Positions 7,106-15,836 of a stretch of DNA of 42,198 nucleotides are shown here, one piece after another. Below the pieces are notes generated by a model that ran no database searches, was not told where the DNA came from, and was given only the letters and a program-made list of their open reading frames with translations. A program made the translations under genes and the position numbers. The stretch spans positions 1 to 42,198 of the forward strand of contig CAJUAR010000018.1 of the NCBI GenBank assembly GCA_910584495.1, in the 5' to 3' direction. The DNA is from an uncultured Muribaculaceae bacterium (lineage in GTDB: Bacteria > Bacteroidota > Bacteroidia > Bacteroidales > Muribaculaceae). The stretch's first letter is position 1, and each line of letters opens with the position of its first letter.

Positions 7106-8614
7106 TTAATGGTGTTGGTGGTTTGTGAGGGTGCGCGCTATGGCATTTTTCCAGCCGGCAATGGCGTTTTCGACAGTTTCTTTGTCGGCCTTGGGCCCGA
7201 ACTTGCGGTCGACCTGCCATTGAGCTTTCACCTGGTCGATGCTCTCCCAGTAGCCAGTGGCAAGGCCGGCGAGATAGGCAGCTCCGAGAGCGGTGGTTTC
7301 TGTCACCTTGGGCCTGAGCACTTCTGTTTCGAGAATGTCGCTCTGGAACTGCATGAGCAGGTTGTTGCGCGAGGCACCGCCATCGACTTTGAGATTTTTT
7401 ATAGCTAATTTTGAATCGCGTTCCATTGCCCGGACAATGTCGTAGGTTTGGAAAGCAATGCCTTCGAGGGCGGCTCGTGCAATGTTTGCTACTGTTGTGC
7501 CGCGCGATAGTCCGCATATCAATCCTCGTGCATCGGGGTCCCAGTAGGGAGCTCCCAGCCCGGTGAGTGCAGGGACGAAATATACCCCGCCGTTGTCGGT
7601 GGCTTCTTCGGCAAGAGCTTCGACCTCGCTCGACGACCGGATGCAGTGCATGCCGTCGCGTAGCCATTGCACTACCGAGCCGCCGACAAAGATGGAGCCT
7701 TCGAGGGCATAGGAAGTTTTGCCGTTGATGCTCCAAGCCACAGTGGTGAGCAGACGGTTGTCCGACAGAATTGGCTTGTCGCCGGTGTTCATCAGCAGGA
7801 AACAGCCGGTGCCGTAGGTGTTTTTCACTTCGCCCGGTTCGATGCACATCTGTCCGAAAAGTGCGGCTTGTTGGTCGCCGGCGACACCTGCAATTGGCAG
7901 CTCGTGGGCGAAGAGTGTTGTGGTGGTGTGGCCGAAATTGCCGCTGCTTGGTTTCACCATGGGCATCATGCTGCGGGGAATGTCGAAGAGACGGAGCAAG
8001 TCGTCGTCCCAGTCAAGGGTGTGGATGTTGAAAAGCATGGTGCGTGATGCATTGCTCACATCGGTGGCATGGACGTTTCCACGGGTGAGGCGCCACATAA
8101 GCCATGAATCGACGGTGCCGAAAGCCAATTTGCCTTTCTCGGCACGTTTGCGGGCCCCGGGCACGTTGTCGAGAATCCATTTGATTTTTGTGGCGCTGAA
8201 ATAAGCATCGGGGATAAGGCCGGTTTTTTCTCGTATCATTTTGTCGAGGCCGTCCTCATAGAGCTTGTCGCAAAATTCCGAGGTGCGGCGGTCTTGCCAC
8301 ACAATGGCGTTGTAGACGGGCTCGTCGGTGTCGCGGTCCCAGACAATGGTTGTTTCGCGCTGGTTGGTGATGCCTATGGCAGCAATGTCGAGACCGTTGA
8401 TGTCAATGGCCGAAATAGCCTCGGCAATGACAGCAGCCTGCGACGACCATATCTGGTGGGGGTTATGTTCCACCCAGCCAGATTTTGGAAAAATCTGCGG
8501 AAATTCTTTCTGGGCTACAGAACAGATGCTGCCGCTTTGGTCGAAAACGATTGCTCTCGAGCTGCTTGTGCCTTGGTCCAGAGCAAGGACAAATTGTTTT
8601 TTTATAGTACTCAT
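7106..8614 (-). CDS. glpK: Glycerol kinase
   Basis: This cytoplasmic FGGY-family kinase converts glycerol and ATP to glycerol 3-phosphate. It has 502 residues, the same length as the E. coli enzyme. The N-terminal phosphate-binding loop is LALDQGTSSSRA (about 10-21). The body carries QRETTIVWDRDTDEPVYN and AVDSWLMWRLT-like segments (here GTVDSWLMWRLTRG), and the ADP-binding C-terminal domain has KVDGGASRNNLLMQF. It lies immediately upstream of glpF. Sixty-nine bases separate it from rsmD, with no clear promoter in that gap, so it may be read through from the upstream operon or from an unrecognised promoter. No glycerol 3-phosphate dehydrogenase is in the window. Confidence 0.95.
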   Translation of the reverse strand: MSTIKKQFVLALDQGTSSSRAIVFDQSGSICSVAQKEFPQIFPKSGWVEHNPHQIWSSQAAVIAEAISAIDINGLDIAAIGITNQRETTIVWDRDTDEPVYNAIVWQDRRTSEFCDKLYEDGLDKMIREKTGLIPDAYFSATKIKWILDNVPGARKRAEKGKLAFGTVDSWLMWRLTRGNVHATDVSNASRTMLFNIHTLDWDDDLLRLFDIPRSMMPMVKPSSGNFGHTTTTLFAHELPIAGVAGDQQAALFGQMCIEPGEVKNTYGTGCFLLMNTGDKPILSDNRLLTTVAWSINGKTSYALEGSIFVGGSVVQWLRDGMHCIRSSSEVEALAEEATDNGGVYFVPALTGLGAPYWDPDARGLICGLSRGTTVANIARAALEGIAFQTYDIVRAMERDSKLAIKNLKVDGGASRNNLLMQFQSDILETEVLRPKVTETTALGAAYLAGLATGYWESIDQVKAQWQVDRKFGPKADKETVENAIAGWKNAIARTLTNHQHH

Positions 8615-8687
8615 GAGTATTGTCTAATAAGGTGATGTATGAAGATTTTATCGTAGATTTTTTTAACTGAAAGTTCTGAAAATCCGT

Positions 8688-9224
8688 CTATTCGACTACG
8701 AAAATAGAGAAATTTACCGAGCCGTAGGCGCGGTGCTCCTTGAAATGTTTGAGCGATGAGAAATCGTGGTGCTTGTTGTGTTCGATGATGAATATGGTGC
8801 CGGGAGCAACAAGCTTGGAGCCGAGCACGGCGGCAGGTATGTCGGAGAAGCCCTCCATGTCGTAGGGCGGGTCGGAAAAAATGATTCCGTAGCTGCGTGG
8901 CGAGCTGCTGATGAAGCGCAGGGCATCGCCTCGTACAAGGTTGAAATTGTCGGCCCCGAGCGTCTGTGCAACTTTTGTTATGAAACGCTGCTGTACGGGG
9001 GCCTTTTCCACCGAAGTCACGTGTCGGCATCCGCGCGAGAGCAGCTCGAAGCTCACCGCTCCGGTTCCGGCGAAAAGGTCGAGGGCATCGACATCTTCGA
9101 AATCGGTGTAGTTGTTCAGCACGTTGAAAATATTCTCACGTGCAAAATCGGTGGTGGGGCGTGCAGTGATGTTGGTGGGCACGTCGAAGCGCCGACGGCC
9201 GTATTTTCCTCCAATTATTCGCAT
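8688..9224 (-). CDS. rsmD: 16S rRNA (guanine(966)-N2)-methyltransferase
   Basis: This SAM-dependent enzyme methylates G966 of 16S rRNA during assembly of the small subunit. It has 178 residues from the chosen start MRIIGGKYGRRRF; a longer in-frame extension upstream to 9677 lies inside the DUF3822 gene and is not plausible. The SAM-binding loop is ALDLFAGTGAVSFE (about 51-64), and the N-methyltransferase catalytic motif is FSDPPYDMEG. Family members are about 170-200 residues, so it is complete. It overlaps the end of the DUF3822 gene by 10 bases, implying translational coupling. Confidence 0.93.
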   Translation of the reverse strand: MRIIGGKYGRRRFDVPTNITARPTTDFARENIFNVLNNYTDFEDVDALDLFAGTGAVSFELLSRGCRHVTSVEKAPVQQRFITKVAQTLGADNFNLVRGDALRFISSSPRSYGIIFSDPPYDMEGFSDIPAAVLGSKLVAPGTIFIIEHNKHHDFSSLKHFKEHRAYGSVNFSIFVVE

Positions 9225-10027
9225 AACGGCAGTATTATGAGTGGAAAAGGTGCTTTGAAAGCCTCGATGCCGGCCTTGATGGCGGCAGAGGGGAAGATGA
9301 GCGGCAGCGCATGAGCGACGTAGCGCCGGAGCAGTGGCAGAAGTCGCATGCGTGCGGCATTGTCGCCACAGAGCAGCACCTCGTCGCTGGCGCGGAGGTC
9401 GAAACCGGCAACGCTTGCCGTGTTCATTATGTGATAGAGCACATCGTTGTCGCCGGCGCAGGTGTGAGAGGCTGCACAGAGCAGCCGGCCACCGGGGGCA
9501 AAGGCTATGAAGTCGGCCTGTTCGGCACCGTCGGCAAGGTGCACATAGAGCTTGCCGCTGTTGCCGCTGTCGCAATTGCGGCTGAAATAGTCCAGCAATG
9601 GCGAAATGTGGCAACGCACGGGGGCGTTTCGGAAAGTGCGGGCCAGAAAACCGGCAACACGGCTGTCGAGGGCCCATGCCACTGTTGCTCCGCAGGCTTG
9701 GTCGTAGAATACTTGGTCGATGTCGTCGGCAATGTGTGCAAGAGCGGCTGCGGCACTTCGGCTGTCCTCGTCGAGGAGGGGCGGCAGGAGGGTGAAAGCC
9801 GACGTTCGCATCACTATGTCGACTTTTCCAAAGTCGTTGAGCAGGAATGGCGCGGCATATACCGCCTCTTCGAGTGCGTGGTGCAGGTCGAGTTGTGAAT
9901 CGAGGGGCATGGTTCGTTGCTCCAGCGAGCCATCAGTCACCATCGACATGCTGACAGCGGTCAGTTTGTCGTCGGTGATGTGCAGCCCCATTCGCCAAAG
10001 TCGTGGATTTTCGATGTTCTCTGTCAT
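9215..10027 (-). CDS. DUF3822 family protein
   Basis: This is a 270-residue protein of a Bacteroidetes family commonly found beside rsmD; its biochemical role is not established. The fold of family members resembles actin/ASKHA-like two-lobed proteins, but no catalytic motif is obvious here. Visible landmarks are an N-terminal RMGLHITDDKLTAVSM segment, a central CHISPLLDYFSRN segment and LYVHLADGAEQADFIAF. It overlaps the upstream RSH gene by 4 bases (10024-10027) and the downstream rsmD by 10, so all three genes sit in one transcript. The family assignment rests on recalled context and general appearance. Confidence 0.75.
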   Translation of the reverse strand: MTENIENPRLWRMGLHITDDKLTAVSMSMVTDGSLEQRTMPLDSQLDLHHALEEAVYAAPFLLNDFGKVDIVMRTSAFTLLPPLLDEDSRSAAAALAHIADDIDQVFYDQACGATVAWALDSRVAGFLARTFRNAPVRCHISPLLDYFSRNCDSGNSGKLYVHLADGAEQADFIAFAPGGRLLCAASHTCAGDNDVLYHIMNTASVAGFDLRASDEVLLCGDNAARMRLLPLLRRYVAHALPLIFPSAAIKAGIEAFKAPFPLIILPLCE

Positions 10028-11886
10028 AGGCGTTTCACTTCGTCGACTCCTTTAATGTTTTTGATGTCGTCAATCACCGACTGCAGTTCTTCGCAGGAGT
10101 GTACTCCGAAGGAAATGCGGCAAGAGACAATGGAATCGACGGTGGTTGTGTTGAAGCTTTCAATGGTGAGCTTCAGACGGTTTGTGATGCAGTCTACAAG
10201 GTCGATGAACAGATGGTAGCGGTCTACGGCCACAACGTTGATGGTCTGGCTGTAGAGGGTGCTGTCGGGCTCGAAGTCGACGGACACAATGCTGTCGCCC
10301 CATTTCGAGGCCTGGTGGACAGCCGTCGGACAGTCGCGCTTGTGGACGGTGATTTCGTCATTGTCTTCCCTAAAACCGATTACTTCTTCGCCTGGAATCG
10401 GCTTACATTCGGGACAACGGTTGAATTTAGCTTTCGGCCGGTGTGCAAGATAGTCGCTGATTGCATTCTTTGCATGATATGCCACAACGTTGTCGAGCCA
10501 GTCGTCTTTTGGCCACACCTCGGGGTCGGTGAAGATTTCCACCACGTCGCCTCGACGGAGCGGAGCTTTTACCGAAGCCAGAAAGCCGTTTATACGCGCA
10601 TATTTGGCATGCTCTCCCAGCGAGCGGTCCACTTCGTATGCAAAGTCGAGAACGGTGGATTTCTGAGGCAGCACCACCGGTCGTCCTTTTGGGGTGAAGG
10701 TCATGATGTCGTCGTTGTAGAAAGCCGTCACCACTTTTTCGATGAAGTTGTGGCCGTCGCTTCCTTGTTCGGCAATCTGCTGCAGAACATCGCGGAACTT
10801 GGCAATCCAGCGTACAATGTTGCCGTCGTCGCGCTCGGCCACACAGCCTACTTGTGACTTGCGAACCATGGCTCGTGAGCTGATGTGCACTTCCTGCCAG
10901 CGACCGAAGTGTGCAAGGAGCTTGACGTGGAAGCTCTGGTAGCCGTTTTCTTTCGGGGCGTCGATGTAGTTGACAATGCCTCCGGGCTTTTCCTGGAAAT
11001 GGTCGGTGAGCACGGCGTAGATTTGCAGGGCGCGTGCCTTGTCGGTCATGCCGGGTGGCGTGTCGAACACAATCTCGGTGAAATGGCGGTATTTGAGATG
11101 GTTGAAGTCATCGCCATATTTTGCCATTTTGCGCCACACGCTGTATGGCATGCGATATTCGACGAATACATCGGCGCGGATTCCGGCTTGAGCAAGAACG
11201 TTCTTGATTTGTTCGACAAAAACGGCCAGACGTTCGCGTTGCCCTGCTTTGTCGTCTTCGATCATGCGCACCAGCTCGTCGTAGTCGTGCGGGCATCGGA
11301 AACGGAAGCTAAGATTCTCAAGCTCGGTCTTGATGTTGTATAGCCCCAGGCGGTTGGCAAGAGGAGCATAGAAGTAGTCGGTTTCGCCGGCAATCTTCAT
11401 CTGTTTGTCGGGTGGCATCGACGACAGAGTCCGCATGTTGTGCAGGCGGTCTGAGAGCTTCACAAGCAGGGCGCGAATGTCGTACTGCACGGAATTGAGC
11501 ATCTGTCGGTAGTTGTCCACCTGCTTGCTGTCTTCGTATTTGTCTTTTTTTGCCTTTGTCACTACGCCTACTAGAAAAGCGACATCATCGCCGAAACGTT
11601 TTCTTATGTCCTCGATGGTGTAGGAAGTGTCTTCCACCACGTCGTGGAGGAATGCTGCAATTACGGGGTTGACATCGAGGCTTAGGTTCTCGGCCACTAT
11701 TGTAGCCACAGCAATCGGGTGGAGGATATAAGGTTCGCCACCCTTGCGTTTTTGTTGGGCATGGGCCTGGCGGGCAAGCTCGAAGGCCTGCTTTAGACGG
11801 CACATGTCCTCGACGTTGGTGGTCGGAGCCATAACGTCGAAGACATGTTGTGCGCGTTCTTCTATTATTCGGTCGTAGTCGGGCAT
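10024..11886 (-). CDS. RelA/SpoT-homologue with intact hydrolase and degenerate synthetase domain
   Basis: RSH-family enzyme of (p)ppGpp metabolism, 620 residues from MPDYDRIIEE; most long RSH proteins have about 700-750. The N-terminal HD hydrolase looks intact: His42 (QAHAQQKRKGGEPY), His56 (ILHP), His81-Asp82 (FLHDVVEDT) and Asp146 (KLSDRLHNMRTL). The synthetase region (about 235-345) keeps NGYQSFH and a Glu at 332. The usual GRxKHxYS loop reads YRMPYSVW, and the segment that normally supplies the catalytic Asp and the RV/RI strand reads HFTEIVF. A TGS domain follows (about 385-455), then a CxxC-type region (CPECKPIPGEEV, KRDCP) and an ACT domain. This suggests mainly ppGpp hydrolysis or regulation; that is an inference. 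It starts 13 bases after the epimerase gene and overlaps the DUF3822 gene. Confidence 0.88.
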   Translation of the reverse strand: MPDYDRIIEERAQHVFDVMAPTTNVEDMCRLKQAFELARQAHAQQKRKGGEPYILHPIAVATIVAENLSLDVNPVIAAFLHDVVEDTSYTIEDIRKRFGDDVAFLVGVVTKAKKDKYEDSKQVDNYRQMLNSVQYDIRALLVKLSDRLHNMRTLSSMPPDKQMKIAGETDYFYAPLANRLGLYNIKTELENLSFRFRCPHDYDELVRMIEDDKAGQRERLAVFVEQIKNVLAQAGIRADVFVEYRMPYSVWRKMAKYGDDFNHLKYRHFTEIVFDTPPGMTDKARALQIYAVLTDHFQEKPGGIVNYIDAPKENGYQSFHVKLLAHFGRWQEVHISSRAMVRKSQVGCVAERDDGNIVRWIAKFRDVLQQIAEQGSDGHNFIEKVVTAFYNDDIMTFTPKGRPVVLPQKSTVLDFAYEVDRSLGEHAKYARINGFLASVKAPLRRGDVVEIFTDPEVWPKDDWLDNVVAYHAKNAISDYLAHRPKAKFNRCPECKPIPGEEVIGFREDNDEITVHKRDCPTAVHQASKWGDSIVSVDFEPDSTLYSQTINVVAVDRYHLFIDLVDCITNRLKLTIESFNTTTVDSIVSCRISFGVHSCEELQSVIDDIKNIKGVDEVKRL

Positions 11887-11899
11887 AATATAGATGGGG

Positions 11900-13093
11900 T
11901 TACAAGGTGTACTTGCCTTCTTTCTGCATGGCCTCAAGAGTGGTGTACACCTGGTAGAGGCCGCGCGGAACGTGGAAACAACCTTTCCACTTGCCGCCCT
12001 TGAGTGGCAGGAGCACTTCGCCTCGGCGGTTGAGGTAGCCGAACCATTCGGGGAACTGCTGGTCTTTGAAGTGGCTCCAGGTGTAGTCGTGGACACGCTC
12101 GAACCATTCGAGGCATCGTTTGTCGCCGGTGAGACGGTATGCTTTGATCATGCTGATGAGTGTTTCGATGTGCACCCACCATAGTTTCTGGTCCCATTCG
12201 AGCTCCTGGGGCGGGCAGCCCTTGAGGTCCATAAAGTAGAAAATGCCGCCGAATTCCTTGTCCCATCCATATTCAAGCATGGTGAGGGCTGTATCTTTGG
12301 CTTTTTCAATGAGTTCGGGACGGCCAAGGCGCTGACCGAGGTCCATGATAAACCACATGGCTTCAATGGAGTGTCCGGGGTTCATGTGTCGGCCTTCGAA
12401 GCAGTCGCAGAGAGTGCCGTCGTCAAGAACGTTTTCCATCACCAGGCCTCCGAGTTCGGGACGGATGAACACGTCGAGCACCTCGTGGAGGAAGGCATCG
12501 GTAGTTTCTTTGAGCATGCTGTCGCCGAGGATGTGCTGTATTTCAAGAACGAGGTTGCACAGAATCATCGGCAGGGCAAAGTTCTTGAGGGGACGTGTGC
12601 CGGGAGCAAGTTTGTTCCAGCGGTCCTTGGGATTGTTCTGGCGGGCAAGGATTTTTTTCCAGGTTTCGAGGGCTATATGTTCATATTCTTTGTTGCCTGT
12701 GGCTTTGGCGAGCTGGCCAAAGGCCATGGTGGCGAAAGTGTAGGAGAATATGTTGTAGGGCATCACCAATGGTTTGCCTTCGCGGGTAACACTGAAGTAC
12801 CAGTCGAAATTACCGTCGTGGCCGTATTTTTTGAGGAATTCGGCACCACCGATTGCAGCGTCGAGCCATTCCTTTCGTGGGGCCACGTTGTTATAGAGCA
12901 TGGACAGCAGCCACACTTCGCGGCCTTGCAGCCAAATGAATTTGTCGGTGTCGAATACATTGCCTTCGCGGTCGAGGCAAGTGAAGTAACCTCCGCATTC
13001 CTTGTCGATTGATTTGCTGAGCCAGAAAGGCAGCACGTTTTCGAATAGCTCGTTTTTGTATTGGTTGATGAGCTCCTGTAGATCGTGAGTCAT
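11900..13093 (-). CDS. N-acylglucosamine 2-epimerase (AGE / renin-binding-protein family)
   Basis: Cytoplasmic (alpha/alpha)6-barrel epimerase, 397 residues, most likely interconverting N-acetylglucosamine and N-acetylmannosamine. The match is to the true AGE branch: GGYFTCLDREGNVFDTDK, FIWLQGREVW, MNPGHSIEAMW (His241), KLWWVHIETLI (His308) and KGGKWKGCFHVPRGL (His374). The histidines at 241 and 374 occupy the places of the catalytic pair known in the family. Cellobiose/mannobiose 2-epimerases share the fold and cannot be wholly excluded. It follows a sugar transporter gene by 65 bases, which fits import and conversion of an amino sugar or sialic-acid-derived ManNAc. No N-acetylneuraminate lyase is present here. 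The RSH gene starts 13 bases downstream. Confidence 0.85.
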   Translation of the reverse strand: MTHDLQELINQYKNELFENVLPFWLSKSIDKECGGYFTCLDREGNVFDTDKFIWLQGREVWLLSMLYNNVAPRKEWLDAAIGGAEFLKKYGHDGNFDWYFSVTREGKPLVMPYNIFSYTFATMAFGQLAKATGNKEYEHIALETWKKILARQNNPKDRWNKLAPGTRPLKNFALPMILCNLVLEIQHILGDSMLKETTDAFLHEVLDVFIRPELGGLVMENVLDDGTLCDCFEGRHMNPGHSIEAMWFIMDLGQRLGRPELIEKAKDTALTMLEYGWDKEFGGIFYFMDLKGCPPQELEWDQKLWWVHIETLISMIKAYRLTGDKRCLEWFERVHDYTWSHFKDQQFPEWFGYLNRRGEVLLPLKGGKWKGCFHVPRGLYQVYTTLEAMQKEGKYTL

Positions 13094-13114
13094 TGTTGTT
13101 TTATGTTTACTTTA

Positions 13115-13166
13115 GTGCCCGCAGGCACAGTATTTTGATTAGATTGTGTCTTGTAAGATTAGATTG
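13115..13166. repeat. Small hairpin and 10-bp direct repeat between the transporter and epimerase genes
   Basis: GTGCC (13115-13119) and GGCAC (13124-13128) form a short hairpin. GATTAGATTG occurs at 13137-13146 and 13157-13166, a period of 20; the second copy overlaps the transporter's stop codon. It could be a regulatory site or a processing hairpin within the operon. Confidence 0.3.
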
Positions 13167-14613
13167 AATCGGTTTGATCGGAAGCGGTGGCCGAGATGCC
13201 CCGAGGGGCTTCCTCCCAGAATTTTTCGATTTCTTCAAGCGACTTGCCGGTGGTCTCGGGCACGCAGCGCCACATGATGAGCATATATGGCACGCACATT
13301 GCAGCAAAGAGCAGGAAGGTGCCCGAAGCCGACAGGTTTTCGATTAGCCAAGGAGTGAGCTGGCCAATCAGGTAGGTGCCTACCCACAAGGCGAATCCTG
13401 CAATCGACATGGCCACCGCACGGATGCGTGTGGGATACATTTCGGAAAGAATCACAAACACAACGGCGCTTATGGAGCCGGCGGTGCACATGATATAGAA
13501 GAGGAAGAAAATGAGCAGAAGCACCGTGGGCAAGCCCAGCGAGGCTCCGAAGCTGAAGTATCCGGCAATGAGCAGCAACGAGATAATCATGCCCGACACA
13601 CCCCAGTAGATGAGCTGTTTGCGCCCCACTTTGTCGATGATGAGCAGAGCCACAACGGTGGTGAGCGTGTTGACGGCGCCAATCATAATCTGGTAGAAGA
13701 GCGAATCGCTGCCCGACAGACCGGCATCTTCGAAGATGGTGGGACCGTAGTAGAGCACTGCGTTTACACCCATAAACTGTCCGAGGATAGCTATGGCCAC
13801 GCCAATGAGCACAGCCTGGAACATGCGCGGACGGGCAAGGAGCGACCAGTCGAAGCCTTTGCGGCCGTCGTCTTCCTTTTTGAGGGAGTCGAGCACGTGC
13901 TGTGCTTCGGCGCGGGCTGTGGCGGCGTTGCTGTAGATGCGGCCGAGGATGGCACGTCCGGCAGTCTCGCGGTGGTTGAGCATGAGCCAGCGCGGGCTTT
14001 CGGGAATTAGGAAGAGAATGGCGAAGAAGAGCACGGCGGGAATGGTTTCCATCCCGAGCATGCCGCGCCAGTTTTCGGCAACGAACACTTTGCTCCACAT
14101 GCTGCCGTCGGGCATGGCTGAGTGGGCATATTCAAGCAGAAAATAGTTCACAATATAAGCCCCAACGAAGCCTATTGTCACTGCAAGCTGGTAGAGCGAC
14201 ACCATGCGCCCGCGGTATTCTGCAGCGGCAAGTTCCGAAATGTAGAGAGGGCATATGATGGAGGCGACGCCTATGCCCATGCCGCCGACAATTCGCCATA
14301 CCACCAGCATGTTGAAGCTGTTGCAAAGGGCGCAGCCTATTGCCGAGGCGCTGAAGAGCACCGCAGCCACGAGCATGGCTTTCTTGCGGCCGAGAGCATC
14401 GCTCATCACGCCGGCCACGGCAACACCGGCAATGGAGCCGATGAGCGCGCAGCCTACATACCAGCCCGAGCTTAGTGCGTCGAGGCCGAACTGTGTCGAA
14501 ACTTGTGATATTGTGCCTGAAATGACGGCAGTGTCGTAGCCGAAGAGGAATCCGCCAAGGGCTGCTACGAACGAAATGAAGAGGAGGTAGGCAAAATTGA
14601 TGTCTTGTTTCAT
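13159..14613 (-). CDS. MFS sugar porter (sugar/H+ symporter family)
   Basis: This inner-membrane transporter of the sugar-porter branch of the major facilitator superfamily has 484 residues and about 12 membrane segments. Signature stretches are GGFLFGYDTAVISGT in the first helix, ALGRKKAM in the first cytoplasmic loop, LFLIPESPRWLM after helix six, DKVGRKQLI in the second half, and the C-terminal VPETTGKSLEEIEKFW. It resembles XylE/GLUT-type proton-coupled monosaccharide importers. The substrate cannot be read from the sequence; the neighbouring AGE epimerase suggests an aldose or amino sugar. It lies 20 bases downstream of the DUF4434 gene on the same strand, so the two are co-transcribed. 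Confidence 0.9.
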   Translation of the reverse strand: MKQDINFAYLLFISFVAALGGFLFGYDTAVISGTISQVSTQFGLDALSSGWYVGCALIGSIAGVAVAGVMSDALGRKKAMLVAAVLFSASAIGCALCNSFNMLVVWRIVGGMGIGVASIICPLYISELAAAEYRGRMVSLYQLAVTIGFVGAYIVNYFLLEYAHSAMPDGSMWSKVFVAENWRGMLGMETIPAVLFFAILFLIPESPRWLMLNHRETAGRAILGRIYSNAATARAEAQHVLDSLKKEDDGRKGFDWSLLARPRMFQAVLIGVAIAILGQFMGVNAVLYYGPTIFEDAGLSGSDSLFYQIMIGAVNTLTTVVALLIIDKVGRKQLIYWGVSGMIISLLLIAGYFSFGASLGLPTVLLLIFFLFYIMCTAGSISAVVFVILSEMYPTRIRAVAMSIAGFALWVGTYLIGQLTPWLIENLSASGTFLLFAAMCVPYMLIMWRCVPETTGKSLEEIEKFWEEAPRGISATASDQTDSI

Positions 14614-14633
14614 GTCTGTGTATTTTTGCAGTC

Positions 14634-15728
14634 TCAGGCCTTGATGCCGAAATAGTCGCAGTAACGGTTATAGAGATGCCCGGCCTGGATGTAGGCCGAT
14701 TGAGGGCTCATGAAATGGCTGAATTCGAATGTGATGGCCTTGTCGTAGCCGGCACGGCGGGCGGCTTCGAGTTTAAGACGCAGTTTCTCGAACTTGATGG
14801 GGAAGAACTTGATTGGCATGTCGCGGTCGAACGATTCGGCGTTGGTCCAGCACTGCATTCCGTAGCGGTCGGCGAGTTTTTTGTTCACTTCGAAGAAGGC
14901 ATCGAGCTCGTCGTAGTCGATGTGTCCGTCCTGGAAGGCGCATGCATCGACCACGTCGTGTATGCCGCTGAATATTTCGTCCCATTCTTTTTCGTGTTGC
15001 TGCACGCTCACAGCATCGTCTTTTGTGAGCGATGAACCGGCGGCCATAACGGCCTTCTTGCCGTCGATCCAGGGCGAAATGAAGGTGGGCATGCCGCCCG
15101 AAAGGTCTTTGCACTGTTTGCCCATGGTGTAGAACGAATCGATAGCCCCTTTGGTGGCGCGGCTGATTTCGCCGCTGATATACCAGCCCCCGAACGACGG
15201 ATGTTTCGAGCCATATTTCTCCCACACTTCGTCGATGACAAAGCGGTTGTCCTCCACTTCTCGGCTCATGTCGCCGGTGTCCCAGTATTGGCCCGAATCG
15301 TAGAGGCCGAACATAAACTTCATGCCGTGTTTGTCGGCTAGGCGCAGGAACATGTCCAGGAGGTCGACGTGGGGTGTATAACAATGACGTTTTTTGATGA
15401 GATATTCCGAGGGATAGGTAATAAATTTACGATAGCCCGAACGTATCATGATCACTGTGTCGATACCCATTTTTTTCATGTGGGCAAAATCGGCGTCCCA
15501 TTCTGCCTCGCCCCAGTTCTGATGCGGAATGTCGTGCGAAATTTCGTCGAGGAATGTGCCGGTGATGGGCAGCCCGATGCCTTTTGGCGTCACTATCGAG
15601 CCATCGCTTCCGCCGGTGTAGATGTCGGACCTGCTCGTTTTGTCTGCAGCAAAAGCTATACCTCCGGGAAGGCTGAGTGCCCCGGCTCCAAGCATTATTT
15701 TTTTGAGAAAATCTCGTCTGTTATCCAT
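14634..15728 (-). CDS. Tat-exported DUF4434-type (TIM-barrel-like) protein
   Basis: This 364-residue exported protein has a twin-arginine signal at its N-terminus (NRRDFLKKIMLGAGALSL, about 3-20), so it is probably folded before export. The rest looks like the DUF4434 family, which is related in fold to glycoside hydrolases. Landmarks are GLPITGTFLDEISHD, IDTVIMIRSGYRK, FMFGLYDSGQYW, FGGWYISGEISRA, MPTFISPWIDGK, CAFQDGHID, QCWTNAESFD and AITFEFSHFMSP. Acidic residues at the ends of these strands (for example in YISGEIS and NAESFD) would suit glycosidase-like catalysis, but no activity is established. It is the first gene of a unit with the sugar porter and epimerase, so a role in releasing or processing an imported sugar is a fair guess. 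Confidence 0.75.
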   Translation of the reverse strand: MDNRRDFLKKIMLGAGALSLPGGIAFAADKTSRSDIYTGGSDGSIVTPKGIGLPITGTFLDEISHDIPHQNWGEAEWDADFAHMKKMGIDTVIMIRSGYRKFITYPSEYLIKKRHCYTPHVDLLDMFLRLADKHGMKFMFGLYDSGQYWDTGDMSREVEDNRFVIDEVWEKYGSKHPSFGGWYISGEISRATKGAIDSFYTMGKQCKDLSGGMPTFISPWIDGKKAVMAAGSSLTKDDAVSVQQHEKEWDEIFSGIHDVVDACAFQDGHIDYDELDAFFEVNKKLADRYGMQCWTNAESFDRDMPIKFFPIKFEKLRLKLEAARRAGYDKAITFEFSHFMSPQSAYIQAGHLYNRYCDYFGIKA

Positions 15729-15804
15729 GGTTTCAGCGCTTAGTCTTTCGTCAAGTTGGTTTATATAAATGTGTATTGGATGATTGGATTTCTGTATTCA
15801 ATCC

Positions 15805-15836
15805 ACAAAGTTAATGGTTTCAAATCAGTTTTGCAA
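15805..15836 (-). promoter_or_regulatory. Promoter of the DUF4434-transporter-epimerase operon
   Basis: Minus strand: TTGC (15836-15833), exactly 19 bases, then TAACTTTGT (15813-15805). It would start transcription near 15800, giving a leader of about 70 bases. The 330-base gap 15729-16058 holds only this promoter, the divergent one at 15979-16010, and AT-rich sequence. Confidence 0.6.

Noticed and set aside
6762..9314. Long open frames antisense to glpF, glpK and rsmD
   Set aside because: They are shadows of GC-rich coding sequence, lacking start context and domain similarity, while the minus-strand genes are unmistakable.
9225..9677. Upstream extension of rsmD
   Set aside because: It is antisense-like low-complexity translation of the DUF3822 gene in another frame; RsmD begins MRIIGGKYGRR at 9224.
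11887..12096. Upstream extension of the RSH gene
   Set aside because: It lies inside the epimerase gene in another frame; homology begins only after MPDYDR at 11886.
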